From positions 1-62,842 of the forward strand of contig NZ_BOML01000080.1 of assembly GCF_016862175.1 (NCBI RefSeq): a stretch of 62,842 nucleotides of DNA. Direction: 5' to 3'. This document shows positions 28,487 to 37,304 of the stretch, piece after piece. This DNA is from Paractinoplanes durhamensis (GTDB lineage Bacteria > Actinomycetota > Actinomycetes > Mycobacteriales > Micromonosporaceae). Position numbers and translations under genes: made by a program. The number at the start of each line of letters is the position of its first letter. Within the stretch, counting starts at the first letter, position 1. Under the pieces are notes generated by a model that ran no database searches, was not told where the DNA came from, and saw only the letters and a list, made by a program, of their open reading frames with translations.

Positions 28487-29085
28487 TGTTCACCGGCATC
28501 ATCGAGGAACTGGGCGAGGTCGTCCGTCTCACCGACGGCGGCGGCGATTCCGCGGTCATCGCCGTGCGCGGACCCGTCGTCACGACGGACGCCCGGCATG
28601 GCGACTCGATCGCGGTCAACGGCGTCTGTCTCACCGTCATCGACAACGAGGACGGCGTCTTCACCGCCGATGTGATGGGCGAGACGCTGCGCCGGTCGTC
28701 GCTCGGCGCGCTGCGCGTCGGCAGCACGGTGAACCTGGAGCGGGCGGCCGCGCTCGGCAGCCGGCTCGGCGGGCACCTGGTGCAGGGCCACGTCGACGGC
28801 GTCGGCGAGCTGCTCAGCCGCGAGCCGGCCGACCAGTGGGAGGTGCTGCGCTTCGCCCTGCCGAAGAGCGTGGCGAAGTACGTCGTGGAGAAGGGCTCGA
28901 TCACTGTCGACGGGGTGTCGCTGACCGTCATGGCGGTGGACGACGAGACGTTCAGTGTCGGCCTGATCCCGACGACGCTGAAGCTGACCGTGCTGGGGTC
29001 GAAGGCCGTGGGTGACCCGGTGAACCTCGAGGTCGACGTGATCGCCAAGTACGTGGAAAAGATGCTGGGAGAGCGCCATGTTTGA
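28486..29085 (+). CDS. ribE: Riboflavin synthase alpha chain
   Basis: 199 aa. Two lumazine-binding half repeats: MFTGIIEELGEV with NGVCLTV in the first, and GHLVQGHVDGVG with VDGVSLTVM in the second. It dismutates dimethyl-ribityllumazine to riboflavin. The ATG shares a base with the ribD stop, and the gene end overlaps ribBA by 8 nt. Confidence 0.97.
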   Translation: MFTGIIEELGEVVRLTDGGGDSAVIAVRGPVVTTDARHGDSIAVNGVCLTVIDNEDGVFTADVMGETLRRSSLGALRVGSTVNLERAAALGSRLGGHLVQGHVDGVGELLSREPADQWEVLRFALPKSVAKYVVEKGSITVDGVSLTVMAVDDETFSVGLIPTTLKLTVLGSKAVGDPVNLEVDVIAKYVEKMLGERHV

Positions 29086-30283
29086 AGACATTGAGCAGGC
29101 CATCGCCGACATCGCCGCGGGCCGCGCGGTGATCGTGGTCGACGACGAGGACCGCGAGAACGAGGGCGACCTGATCTTCGCGGCCGAGAAGGCGACGCCG
29201 GAGCTGGTCGCGTTCATGGTCCGCTACACCTCGGGGTACATCTGCGCGCCGATCACCGAGGAGGAGGCCGACCGCCTCGACCTGCCGCCGATGTTCCACA
29301 CCAACCAGGACCGCCGGGGCACCGCGTACGCGGTGACGGTCGACGCGGCCGAGGGCGTGGCGACCGGCATCTCGGCCGCCGACCGGGCCCGTACGCTCCG
29401 CCTGCTGGCCTCGCCGGACACCCGCCCGACCGACCTCACCCGCCCCGGCCACGTCGTGCCGTTGCGGGCGAAAGCCGGCGGCGTGCTGCGTCGCCCGGGC
29501 CACACCGAGGCCGCCATCGACCTGGCCGTGATGGCGGGCCTGCGCCCGGCCGGCGTGCTGTGCGAGATGGTCAACGACGACGGCACCATGCAGCGCCGCC
29601 CCGACCTGGAGAAGTTCTCGGTCGAGCACGACCTGACCATCATCACCATCGCCGACCTGGTCGCCTACCGCCGCTCGCTGGAGCAGACGGTGGAGCGGGT
29701 GGTGGAGACCAAGCTGCCGACCGAGCACGGCGACTTCACCGCGGTCGGCTACCGCGCGAAGGTCGACGCCGGCGAGCACGTGGCGCTGGTCTTCGGCGAG
29801 ATCGGGGACGGCGAGGACATCCTGGTCCGGGTGCACTCGGAGTGCCTGACCGGGGACGTCTTCGGCTCGAAGCGCTGCGATTGCGGCCCCCAGCTGGACG
29901 CGGCGCTGCAGCGGGTCGCCGAGGCCGGCCGGGGCGTGGTGCTCTACATGCGCGGGCACGAGGGCCGCGGCATCGGCCTGCTGCACAAGCTGCAGGCCTA
30001 CCAGCTGCAGGACCGCGGCTTCGACACGGTCGACGCGAACCTCGAGCTGGGGCTGCCGGCCGACGCGCGCGACTACGGGACCGGCGCGCAGATCCTTTAC
30101 GACCTGGGCGTGCGGTCGATGCGGCTGCTCACCAACAACCCGGCGAAGCGGGTCGGGCTGGAAGGGTACGGCCTGACCGTGACCGGCCTGGAGGCGCTCC
30201 CGGTGCGGCTGTTCCCGGAGAACGTGCGCTACCTGCGGACCAAGCGGGACCGGATGGGCCATTTGTTCGAGGCGTTGGGCTGA
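29078..30283 (+). CDS. ribBA: Bifunctional DHBP synthase / GTP cyclohydrolase II
   Basis: 401 aa. The RibB part (1 to about 205) has DDEDRENEGDL and PGHVVPLRAKAGGVLRR. The RibA part has the zinc motif CLTGDVFGSKRCDCG, RGHEGRGIGL and TNNPAKR. It provides both inputs of riboflavin synthesis, from ribulose 5-phosphate and GTP. Confidence 0.97.
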   Translation: MFEDIEQAIADIAAGRAVIVVDDEDRENEGDLIFAAEKATPELVAFMVRYTSGYICAPITEEEADRLDLPPMFHTNQDRRGTAYAVTVDAAEGVATGISAADRARTLRLLASPDTRPTDLTRPGHVVPLRAKAGGVLRRPGHTEAAIDLAVMAGLRPAGVLCEMVNDDGTMQRRPDLEKFSVEHDLTIITIADLVAYRRSLEQTVERVVETKLPTEHGDFTAVGYRAKVDAGEHVALVFGEIGDGEDILVRVHSECLTGDVFGSKRCDCGPQLDAALQRVAEAGRGVVLYMRGHEGRGIGLLHKLQAYQLQDRGFDTVDANLELGLPADARDYGTGAQILYDLGVRSMRLLTNNPAKRVGLEGYGLTVTGLEALPVRLFPENVRYLRTKRDRMGHLFEALG

Positions 30284-30331
30284 CTGTCCTTCCAAAAAAG
30301 CTGACAATGGATGAAATAAGGGGGCAGGAAC

Positions 30332-30805
30332 ATGGCCGGCTTCGGTGATCCGCACATGCAGACCGTCGACGCGGCCGGGCTTCGGCTCGGCATCGTCGGC
30401 GCACGCTGGCACGCTGAGCTTGTCGACCACATGATCGAGCGGGCCAAGGCCGCCGCCGAGGCGTGCGGCGTGACCGACGTGATCGTCCACCGGGTCGGCG
30501 GCACCGTCGAGTTGCCGGTGGTCGCCCAGGCGATGGCCAAGCAGTGCGACGCGGTGGTCGCGCTGGGCGTGGTGATCAAGGGCGAGACCAGCCACTTCGA
30601 GTACGTGTGTGACTCGGTCACGGCCGGCCTGACCCGGATCGCCCTCGACGAGCAGACCCCGGTGGCGCACGGCGTGCTGACCGTGCACAGCCTCGGCCAG
30701 GCCCGCGACCGGGCCGGCCTGGAGGACTCGATCGAGGACAAGGGCTGGCAGAGCACGGTGGCAGCGCTGGACGCGGCCCTGGTGCTACGCGAACTGAAGG
30801 CCTGA
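30332..30805 (+). CDS. ribH: 6,7-dimethyl-8-ribityllumazine synthase
   Basis: 157 aa. It condenses the RibB and RibD-pathway products. GIVGARWHAEL, VGGTVELPVVAQ, LGVVIKGETSHFEYV and VAHGVLTV are family signatures. GGCAGGAA precedes the ATG. Last gene of the rib operon, 48 bp after ribBA. Confidence 0.97.
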   Translation: MAGFGDPHMQTVDAAGLRLGIVGARWHAELVDHMIERAKAAAEACGVTDVIVHRVGGTVELPVVAQAMAKQCDAVVALGVVIKGETSHFEYVCDSVTAGLTRIALDEQTPVAHGVLTVHSLGQARDRAGLEDSIEDKGWQSTVAALDAALVLRELKA

Positions 30806-30809
30806 CGGG

Positions 30810-31217
30810 CTATCGGCGCATGACCACCAGCCGCGCCCGGTCGTCCTGAATCGCGAGCCCGAAGCCGGTCGACGCGCGCAGATCGGCGGCCGCGAACGCC
30901 CGCCCCGGCCGGAAGCTCAGGCCGGTGGCGGCGATCCGTAGCCGCACCGAGCTCGGCACCCCGGTGCAGACGATCCCGGTGCGGGCGGCGCCGACCGCGA
31001 CGTGCTTGCCGGTCCGTTGGGCCAGTGACATGCCGATGCCGGCCACCGCACCCGGCGGGCAGAGTGCCACGTAGTGCAGGTCGACGCCGGCCCCCCCGGC
31101 CAGCACGGTCGCGGACTCCAGTCGCAGCCCGAACCGGGCGGCGGCGTTGGCGGGTGGGGTGCCGGCGGCGGTGACGAACAGGACCGCGGCCGCGAACATG
31201 ACGGTGTACAGGCGCAT
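30810..31217 (-). CDS. Small secreted hypothetical protein
   Basis: 135 aa. The N-terminal signal peptide MRLYTVMFAAAVLFVTAAG is followed by a likely signal peptidase site after ANA. The mature part is about 110 aa, beta-rich in appearance, with two cysteines that could form a disulfide. No family recognised. GGAGGG precedes the ATG. It converges on ribH with a 4-bp gap. Confidence 0.7.
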   Translation of the reverse strand: MRLYTVMFAAAVLFVTAAGTPPANAAARFGLRLESATVLAGGAGVDLHYVALCPPGAVAGIGMSLAQRTGKHVAVGAARTGIVCTGVPSSVRLRIAATGLSFRPGRAFAAADLRASTGFGLAIQDDRARLVVMRR

Positions 31218-31346
31218 GCGAGTGCCCTCCCGTGGGCCGGGCGCCCGCCTCCCCGGATGACGGTTTCACCCCCGTGCCCGCCGATGCACTGTGACACCCC
31301 GGCGGGCCCTCAGGAGGGTGACCGTCCGTGATCCGACCCCACGGGC

Positions 31347-32114
31347 CTAGAGCCGGCCCGCCTCGATGATGCGGGCCAGGAACTGGCGGGTGCGGGCCTC
31401 GACCGGGTCGCCGAGCACCTGCGCGGGCGGCCCCTGCTCCAGCACCCGGCCGGCGTCCAGGAACGCCACCCGGTCGGCCACCTGACGGGCGAAGCCCATC
31501 TCGTGCGTGGCCAGGACCATCGTCATGCCGTCGCTCTTCAGGTCGCGGATCATCGTGAGCACCTCGCCGACCAGCTCCGGGTCGAGCGCCGAGGTGACCT
31601 CGTCGAGCAGCAGCAGCCGCGGGCTGTTGACCAGGGCCCGGACGATGGCCACCCGCTGCTGCTGGCCGCCGCTGAGCCGGTCGGGATAGCTGCCGGCCTT
31701 GTCCGCGAGCCCGACCCGCTGCAGCCACTCCATCGCCTGCGCCTTGGCTTCCGCGCCCGGCCGCCCGTGCACCTTGATCGGCGCGAGGGTGATGTTGTCG
31801 AGCACGGTCATGTGCGGGAACAGGTTGTAGCTCTGAAAGACCAAACCGATCTTGCGGCGTACGAGGTCGGCGTCGGCCTTCGGGTCGGTGATGTCCTCGC
31901 CGTCCAGCCGGACCGTCCCGTCGTCGATCTCGGCGAGCAGGTTCACGCAGCGCAACAGCGTCGACTTGCCCGACCCGGAGGCGCCGATCAGCGCCACCAC
32001 CTCGTGCTCCCCGACGTCGAGGGTGAGCCCGTCGAGCACCACGCTGCTCCCGAACGTCTTGCGCACGTCCTGGCAGGCCAGCACCGGAACGATCTCGTCA
32101 GCAGCGTCCATCAC
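31347..32114 (-). CDS. Polar amino acid ABC transporter ATPase
   Basis: 255 aa. Walker A GASGSGKST, the Q-loop FQSYNLFPH, signature LSGGQQQR, Walker B LLLLDEVTSALD and the H-loop ATHEMGF are complete; they fit the GlnQ/HisP type. The GTG start overlaps the permease TGA. Last gene of a three-gene importer operon (binding protein, permease, ATPase). Confidence 0.93.
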   Translation of the reverse strand: MMDAADEIVPVLACQDVRKTFGSSVVLDGLTLDVGEHEVVALIGASGSGKSTLLRCVNLLAEIDDGTVRLDGEDITDPKADADLVRRKIGLVFQSYNLFPHMTVLDNITLAPIKVHGRPGAEAKAQAMEWLQRVGLADKAGSYPDRLSGGQQQRVAIVRALVNSPRLLLLDEVTSALDPELVGEVLTMIRDLKSDGMTMVLATHEMGFARQVADRVAFLDAGRVLEQGPPAQVLGDPVEARTRQFLARIIEAGRL

Positions 32115-32959
32115 GTTCCCGCGTTCTGGCGTCGGGCGGCACGCAGCGTCGCCCAGTCGGTGATCCCGATCAGCGGAAGGGCAAGAAGAACGAAGAGCAC
32201 ACCCGCGATGACGTACGGGGTGAAGTTCGCATTCTGCGCCACCCCGATCTGGGCGGCCCGGATCGCGTCGATCGGCCCGGCCAGCGAGATCAGTCCGACG
32301 TCCTTCTGCAGCGCCACGGTGTCGTTGAGCAGCGGCGGCGCGACCCGCCGGACCGCCTGGGGCAGCACCACGTGCCGCATCGACTGCCGATAGGTGAGCC
32401 CGAGCGACCGGGCCGCCGCGATCTGGCTGGGGTGCACCGACTCGATGCCGGCCCGGAACACCTCGGCCAGGTACGCGCCGTAGGTGATCACGATGGCCGC
32501 GCCGCCGAGCACCGTCACGCTCGGCGTGCCCTGCAGCCGCAGGCCGGGGACGCCGAACGCGAACAGGTAGATCACGATGATCAGCGGCAGGCCGCGGAAC
32601 GAGTAGGTGTAGAGGGTCGCGATCGCCCGCACCGGGAAGAAGACCGGCCCGCGCAGGGTGCGCAGCACCGCGACGAGCAGGCCCAGCGCCAGCGCCGCGA
32701 ACGCACAGAACACCAGCATCCTGATGTTCAGCCAGAGCCCTTCCAGGATCTGCGGAAGGAACTCGGTGGCGTTGCCCCAGTCGAAGAACGACTCCTTGAC
32801 CCGGTCCCAGCCCGGCGCGCTGGTGACCAGCACCCCGAGCAGGGTGCCGAGCACCGCCGTGGACAGGGCCGCGAGCAGCACGGAGCGGATCGCCTGCCGC
32901 TTGCGGAAGGCGATCCGTCCTAGCTGAATGTCACTCGGCCGGTGGAACTCTGTGCTCAC
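32111..32959 (-). CDS. Amino acid ABC transporter permease (HisM/GlnP type)
   Basis: 282 aa from the GTG overlapping the binding-protein stop (GTGA). About six membrane segments are seen. The EAA loop that docks the ATPase reads AARSLGLTYRQSMRHVVLPQAVR. The family segment YTYSFRGLPLIIVIYLF is present. A single permease gene suggests a homodimer. Confidence 0.93.
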   Translation of the reverse strand: MSTEFHRPSDIQLGRIAFRKRQAIRSVLLAALSTAVLGTLLGVLVTSAPGWDRVKESFFDWGNATEFLPQILEGLWLNIRMLVFCAFAALALGLLVAVLRTLRGPVFFPVRAIATLYTYSFRGLPLIIVIYLFAFGVPGLRLQGTPSVTVLGGAAIVITYGAYLAEVFRAGIESVHPSQIAAARSLGLTYRQSMRHVVLPQAVRRVAPPLLNDTVALQKDVGLISLAGPIDAIRAAQIGVAQNANFTPYVIAGVLFVLLALPLIGITDWATLRAARRQNAGT

Positions 32960-33828
32960 TGGAGTTCGGGAGCTCCACCCGTGCTGGCCAGCCACTGCTT
33001 CTCCAGCACCGCGAGGGTGCCGTCCTGGCGCAGCTGGTCGACCGCGCTGCTCACGCAGCTGGTCAGCGACGAGCCCTTGTCGAGCACGAGGCCGAACTGC
33101 TCGGGCGTGCCGACCTGGGCGAGCTGGCCGACGATGATGCCGCCGTCGAGCTCGGCCGAGGTCATGTAGAACGCGGTCGGCAGGTCCACCACGATGCCGT
33201 CGACGGTCTTGTTGACCAGGGCCGCCTTGGCGTCGTCGTTGTTGTTGAACACCTGCGGGCCGGCCGACGGCTTGATCACGTCGGTGATGGCCTGGTAGCT
33301 GGTCGTCCCGACCTGGGCGCCGAGCTTGGCGGTCTTCAGGTCGGCCAGCGACTTGGCGTTCGCGATCTTCGAACCCTTGAGGGTGATCACGGTCTGCTTG
33401 ACCAGGTAGTAGGGCGCCGAGAAATCGACGGCCTTCTTTCGGTCGTCGGTGATCGAGAACTCGTTGATATCGAAGTCGAACGCCTTCGGGCCGGGCGCGA
33501 TCGCGTTGTTGAACGTCACAGAGACCCAGGTCACATTCTCGGCGGAGTAACCGAGACGCTGGGCGACCTGGTACGCGACGGCCGATTCGAAGCCCTTGCC
33601 GTTGCTCGGCTTGTTATCGCTGAACCACGGCTCGTAGACCGGGTTGTCGGTACCGATCGTGAGCTTGCCGGCGGTCGTCGTGGAGAGCGTCGCAGGCGTG
33701 CACGTGTTCGCAGAAGCGCTGGCAGAGGCCGCAGGGGCGGCGGTCTCGTCGGCGGGCGCGCAGGCCGCGAGGGCGGCGATCAGGGCTGCGGCGCCGCCGG
33801 TGATGATGATGGTGTTTCGGCTGACCAT
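32956..33828 (-). CDS. Substrate-binding lipoprotein of the amino acid importer
   Basis: 290 aa. The signal peptide ends in a lipobox, LAAC, at about residue 23, followed by an Ala/Ser-rich linker. The SBP family 3 fold begins at LTIGTDNPVYEPWF and contains FDFDINEFSITDDRKKAVDFSAPYY, typical for amino-acid-binding proteins. The exact ligand cannot be read from the sequence. First gene of the operon. Confidence 0.92.
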   Translation of the reverse strand: MVSRNTIIITGGAAALIAALAACAPADETAAPAASASASANTCTPATLSTTTAGKLTIGTDNPVYEPWFSDNKPSNGKGFESAVAYQVAQRLGYSAENVTWVSVTFNNAIAPGPKAFDFDINEFSITDDRKKAVDFSAPYYLVKQTVITLKGSKIANAKSLADLKTAKLGAQVGTTSYQAITDVIKPSAGPQVFNNNDDAKAALVNKTVDGIVVDLPTAFYMTSAELDGGIIVGQLAQVGTPEQFGLVLDKGSSLTSCVSSAVDQLRQDGTLAVLEKQWLASTGGAPELQ

Positions 33829-33896
33829 GACGGCGAGCCTAGGCCACGTCTCACCTGCTGGGGCCGTTCGTATTGATCCCGTGATGAGTTGTCACA

Positions 33897-34169
33897 ATGG
33901 CGGCCGTGAAGACGTTCGAAGAGCTGTTCGCCGAGCTTCGGGAGAAGGCGGAGACGCGCCCCGAGGGCTCGTCCACCGTTGTCGCCCTGGAGCGAGGGGT
34001 CCACTTCATCGGGAAGAAGGTCGTCGAAGAGGCGGCCGAGTCCTGGATGGCCGCCGAGCACGAGGGCCCCGAGCGGGCCGCCGAGGAGATCTCGCAGCTG
34101 CTCTACCAGGCTCAGGTCCTGATGATCGCGACTGGTCTCGACCTCGAGGACGTGTATCGACATCTCTGA
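33897..34169 (+). CDS. hisE: Phosphoribosyl-ATP pyrophosphatase
   Basis: 90 aa. It hydrolyses phosphoribosyl-ATP to phosphoribosyl-AMP in histidine synthesis. GKKVVEEAAESWMAAEHE carries the conserved metal-binding acidic residues, and AEEISQLLYQAQVLM follows. GTG 33906 (VKTFEELF) is an alternative start that matches many homologues. It lies 46 bp upstream of hisG. Confidence 0.94.
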   Translation: MAAVKTFEELFAELREKAETRPEGSSTVVALERGVHFIGKKVVEEAAESWMAAEHEGPERAAEEISQLLYQAQVLMIATGLDLEDVYRHL

Positions 34170-34215
34170 CGTGCCCTCCCTACCCGATTTTCGACAAGTC
34201 GAAGGAGCACGTCCG

Positions 34216-35058
34216 ATGCTGCGCATCGCCATCCCCAACAAGGGCACCCTGTCCCAGCCCGCCTCGCAGATGCTGCGGGACGCCGGCTACCGCCAGCGCA
34301 CCGACCCGAAAGACCTGATCTGCCGGGACGAGCCCAACAACGTCGAGTTCTTCTACCTGCGGCCGCGGGACATCGCGACCTACGTCGGCACCGGCGACCT
34401 CGACCTCGGCATCACCGGCCGGGACCTGCTGGTCGACTCCGGGGTCGCCGCCGAGGAGGTGCTCGACCTGGCGTTCGGCGGGGCCACGTTCCGCTGGGCG
34501 GCCCCGCCCGGCACGATCACCTCGGCCGCCGAGGTGGGCGGCCGGCGGATCGCCACCGCGTACCCCGGGGTGGTCGAGCGCTACCTGGCCGAGCACGACC
34601 TGAAGGCCGACGTCGTCCGGCTGGACGGCGCGGTGGAAAACGCGGTCCGCCTCGGCGTCGCCGACCTGATCGCCGACGTGGTCGAGACCGGTGCGACGCT
34701 GCGCCAGGCCGGCCTGGTCACGCTGGGCGACCCGCTGCTGAAGTCGTCGGCGATCATCATCGGCCGGCCCGGCCACGCGCCGGCCGGGGTGTCCCAGCTG
34801 GTTCGCCGCCTGCAGGGCGTCCTGGTCGCGCGCAGCTACGTGATGCTCGCCTACGACGTGCCGGCCAACCTGCTGGAGAACGCGACCGCGCTCACCCCGG
34901 GCATCGAGTCGCCGACGGTGTCCCCGCTGCACCGTGAGGGCTGGGTCGCGGTCCAGGCCATGGTCCAGCGGGCCGACGTGCACCACGTCATGGACGAGCT
35001 CTACGAGCTGGGCGCCCGCGCCATCCTGGTCACCGACATCGCCAACTGCCGGCTATGA
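34216..35058 (+). CDS. hisG: ATP phosphoribosyltransferase (long form)
   Basis: 280 aa, the long HisG with a C-terminal regulatory ACT-like domain for histidine feedback. MLRIAIPNKGTLSQPA, GDLDLGITGRDLL and the PRPP-binding ADLIADVVETGATLRQAGL are clear. ATG 34216 follows GAAGGAG; the frame is open further upstream but this start matches the family. Its stop overlaps the next ATG (ATGA). Confidence 0.96.
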   Translation: MLRIAIPNKGTLSQPASQMLRDAGYRQRTDPKDLICRDEPNNVEFFYLRPRDIATYVGTGDLDLGITGRDLLVDSGVAAEEVLDLAFGGATFRWAAPPGTITSAAEVGGRRIATAYPGVVERYLAEHDLKADVVRLDGAVENAVRLGVADLIADVVETGATLRQAGLVTLGDPLLKSSAIIIGRPGHAPAGVSQLVRRLQGVLVARSYVMLAYDVPANLLENATALTPGIESPTVSPLHREGWVAVQAMVQRADVHHVMDELYELGARAILVTDIANCRL

Positions 35059-35525
35059 CCGTCAGCGGTAGTCTGAGCAGCGTGGAGACCGTTACATATC
35101 GGCCGCAGAAGATCCGCTGGGTGGCCGGCGCGCTGGCGGCCGGGGTGGTGGTGCTCTTCACCGGCATCAGCTTCGGGCTGAGCGGGTCGAAGGGGTTCGA
35201 CAACTCGGGCCAGTTCGAGAAGGGCGACCAGACCGCGATGATCGGCCTGGGCATCCTGATCGGGCTGGGCATCCTGGCGTTCTGCCGGCCCCGGGTGATC
35301 GCCGACGCCGAGCACATCCAGATCCGCAACGTCGTGGGCGGCTACGACCTGCCCTGGTCGGTGGTGCGGGCGGTGCGTTTCGACCGGAACTCGCCGTGGG
35401 CGCAGCTGGAGCTGCACGACGACGAGCAGGTCTCGGTGCACGCCCTGCAGGCCACCGACAAGGACTACGCGGTCGAGGGAGTTCGCGCACTTCGGGCCCT
35501 CCATCAGGCCGCCGTGAAGGCCTGA
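35055..35525 (+). CDS. PH-domain membrane protein
   Basis: 156 aa. Two membrane segments (about 23-43 and 62-80) precede a bacterial PH-like domain (about 82-150, PRVIADAEHIQIRNVVGGYDLPWSVVRAVRF). Similar genes sit after hisG in other actinobacteria. Function unknown. ATG 35055 overlaps the hisG stop; GTG 35082 is an alternative. Confidence 0.8.
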   Translation: MTVSGSLSSVETVTYRPQKIRWVAGALAAGVVVLFTGISFGLSGSKGFDNSGQFEKGDQTAMIGLGILIGLGILAFCRPRVIADAEHIQIRNVVGGYDLPWSVVRAVRFDRNSPWAQLELHDDEQVSVHALQATDKDYAVEGVRALRALHQAAVKA

Positions 35526-35531
35526 TAGACT
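35526..35531 (+). promoter_or_regulatory. Extended -10 promoter for infC
   Basis: TGATAGACT gives TG-n-TAGACT, an extended -10, starting right at the stop of the PH-domain gene. The resulting infC leader would be about 315 nt. Confidence 0.5.
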
Positions 35532-35537
35532 TGCCGC

Positions 35538-35855
35538 TGTCGACCACGTCTGCGCGTAAGTGCAGGCGCGAAAGAGGAGCCCGCTGGTTCCCACCCGACG
35601 TCAACTAGACGTCCGGGTCCGGTCACCCGGCACCGATGTTCCGCAGGGAATATTCGGGTTCCGGGGTGCGTCCTCATGGACGCCGATGACCGGTCGAGCG
35701 GGCCCTGGCATGCGCTGAAGTCTGGCGCAGGCGGGGCCTTCTGCTTTCCCGGCGTCCCGTTCCAGGGGGCGCGTTAGGGGCCGACCGACATTGGCAACGT
35801 TTCCGCGGTGGGGACCGCGGAGGCGTCGAGAAAGTAACCGTTCTGAGGAGGCCCC
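35538..35855 (+). promoter_or_regulatory. Long structured 5' leader of infC-rpmI-rplT
   Basis: No gene is visible in this 318-nt stretch. Local hairpins include CCGGGT/ACCCGG (35613-35630), GCGTCC-TCAT-GGACGC (35668-35683) and TCCGCGGT-GGGG-ACCGCGGA (35802-35821). The position before infC-rpmI-rplT fits a ribosomal-protein or IF3 autoregulatory leader as known in other phyla, but I cannot assign a known motif. Confidence 0.5.
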
Positions 35856-36491
35856 ATCAGCGTCGAACCACGCGTTAACGAACAGATCCGGGCTCGTGAG
35901 GTCCGTTTGGTCGGCCCCGAGGGTGAGCAGGTGGGCATCGTCCCGCTTGAGCGCGCCCTGCAGCTGGCTGCGGACGTAGACCTGGACCTGGTCGAGGTTG
36001 CTCCGATGGCGCGGCCGCCGGTGTGCAAGCTCATGGACTTCGGCAAGTTCAAGTACGAGAGCGCACTGAAGGCACGCGAAGCGCGGCGCAACCAGCAGCA
36101 GACCGTCATCAAGGAAATGAAGCTCCGTCCGAAGATCGACCCGCACGACTACGAGACCAAAAAGGGTCACGTGGTGCGGTTCCTCAAGGCGGGCGACAAG
36201 GTCAAGGTGACGATCATGTTCCGCGGCCGCGAGCAGAGCCGCCCCGAGCTGGGTTTCCGGCTTCTTCGCCGGCTCAGCGAGGAGATTTCGGAGCTGGGCT
36301 TCGTCGAGGCCAGCCCGAAGCAGGACGGCCGAAACATGATCATGGTGTTGGCCCCGCACCGGGCCACGAAGGCAGCTGCTGCTGCGACGGTCGCGGCCAA
36401 CGCGCGCCCGCCGCGGGAGCCGCGTGAGGGCGATGGCGTAGAGACGCCGGCGGCTGAGGCCGTCGACACCGCCGAGACCACCGCAGAGTAA
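35856..36491 (+). CDS. infC: Translation initiation factor IF-3, ATC start codon
   Basis: 211 aa. The N-domain starts SVEPRVNEQIRAREVRLVGPEG, the linker holds VCKLMDFGKFKYE, and the C-domain has KEMKLRPKID. A low-complexity Ala/Glu tail covers the last 40 residues. The start must lie after an in-frame TGA at 35844, and no ATG, GTG or TTG occurs before the conserved N-terminus, so ATC at 35856 is used, with GAGGAGG 4 nt upstream. IF3 discriminates against such codons, a known autoregulation route. Confidence 0.93.
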   Translation: MSVEPRVNEQIRAREVRLVGPEGEQVGIVPLERALQLAADVDLDLVEVAPMARPPVCKLMDFGKFKYESALKAREARRNQQQTVIKEMKLRPKIDPHDYETKKGHVVRFLKAGDKVKVTIMFRGREQSRPELGFRLLRRLSEEISELGFVEASPKQDGRNMIMVLAPHRATKAAAAATVAANARPPREPREGDGVETPAAEAVDTAETTAE

Positions 36492-36496
36492 TCAGC

Positions 36497-36527
36497 TTTT
36501 CCGTACGGCCCCCGGCCGTACGGAAAG
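36497..36527 (+). promoter_or_regulatory. Strong hairpin between infC and rpmI
   Basis: TTTCCGTACGGCC and GGCCGTACGGAAA form a 13-bp perfect stem with a CCC loop. It follows infC by 5 nt, has no T run, and lies 19 nt before the rpmI start. It could be an L20-binding, attenuation or RNA-processing site. Confidence 0.6.
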
Positions 36528-36545
36528 ATCAGAAAGAGGCTTCAA

Positions 36546-36740
36546 GTGCCGAAGTTCAAGCCCCACACCGGTACCGGCAAGAGGGTGAAGGTCACCGGCA
36601 AGGGCAAGCTCGTCACCGAGCAGGCCGGTAAGCGCCACCTGCTGGAGGGCAAGTCCTCCAAGGTCACACGACGGATGACCGGCACGGTCACCGTGGCCAA
36701 GGCCGACACCAAGCGAGTCAAGAAGCTGCTGGGCCGCTGA
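36546..36740 (+). CDS. rpmI: 50S ribosomal protein L35
   Basis: 64 aa, standard length, basic. PKFKPHTGTGKRVKVTGKGK and the C-terminal VAKADTKRVKKLLGR fit L35. GTG start preceded by AGAAAGAGG. Second gene of infC-rpmI-rplT. Confidence 0.97.
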   Translation: MPKFKPHTGTGKRVKVTGKGKLVTEQAGKRHLLEGKSSKVTRRMTGTVTVAKADTKRVKKLLGR

Positions 36741-36779
36741 CGCGCGCGCCACACACGTTCCCCTGTTAGGAGTACCGAA

Positions 36780-37172
36780 ATGGCACGCGTCAAGCGGGCA
36801 GTCAACGCCCAGAAGAAGCGCCGCACCCTGCTCGAGTCTGCGAGCGGATACCGCGGCCAGCGCTCGCGCCTGTACCGCAAGGCCAAAGAGCAGGTGCTGC
36901 ACTCGATGCAGTACGCGTACCGCGACCGCCGTGACCGCAAGGGCGACTTCCGCCAGCTGTGGATCACGCGCATCAACGCGGGCGCTCGGGCCAACGGCCT
37001 GACCTACAACCGCCTCATCCAGGGCCTCCGGCTTGCCGAGGTCGAGGTGGACCGCAAGATCCTGGCCGACCTGGCCGTGAACGACCCGGCCGCCTTCGCG
37101 GCGATCGTCGAGATCGCGCGCGCTGCTGTCGCGGCCGAGGGCACCGGCGGCGCTGCCGCGCAGGCTGCCTGA
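36780..37172 (+). CDS. rplT: 50S ribosomal protein L20
   Basis: 130 aa. ARVKRAVNAQKKRRTLLESA, the ASGYRGQRSRLYRKAKEQ rRNA-binding region and LWITRINAGARANGLTYNR are typical. An Ala-rich tail is slightly longer than usual. TAGGAG precedes the ATG. In other bacteria L20 represses this operon. Confidence 0.98.
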   Translation: MARVKRAVNAQKKRRTLLESASGYRGQRSRLYRKAKEQVLHSMQYAYRDRRDRKGDFRQLWITRINAGARANGLTYNRLIQGLRLAEVEVDRKILADLAVNDPAAFAAIVEIARAAVAAEGTGGAAAQAA

Positions 37173-37198
37173 TTTTCGCAGTTCTCGTAGTACCGCTG

Positions 37199-37229
37199 GA
37201 CGCCCTCCGATCACGTCGGGGGGCGTCTT
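37199..37229 (+). terminator. Terminator after rplT
   Basis: GACGCCCTCCGA pairs with TCGGGGGGCGTC over 12 bp (one T-G wobble) with a 5-nt loop, followed by TTG. About 27 bp after the rplT stop. Confidence 0.8.
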
Positions 37230-37304
37230 GCCGTCCGCACGCAAAAGCAGGCAGGGCGACCTGCTTTGCGCGCGAAGGGCCCGGAACGATCGGCGTTGCT
37301 CTTG

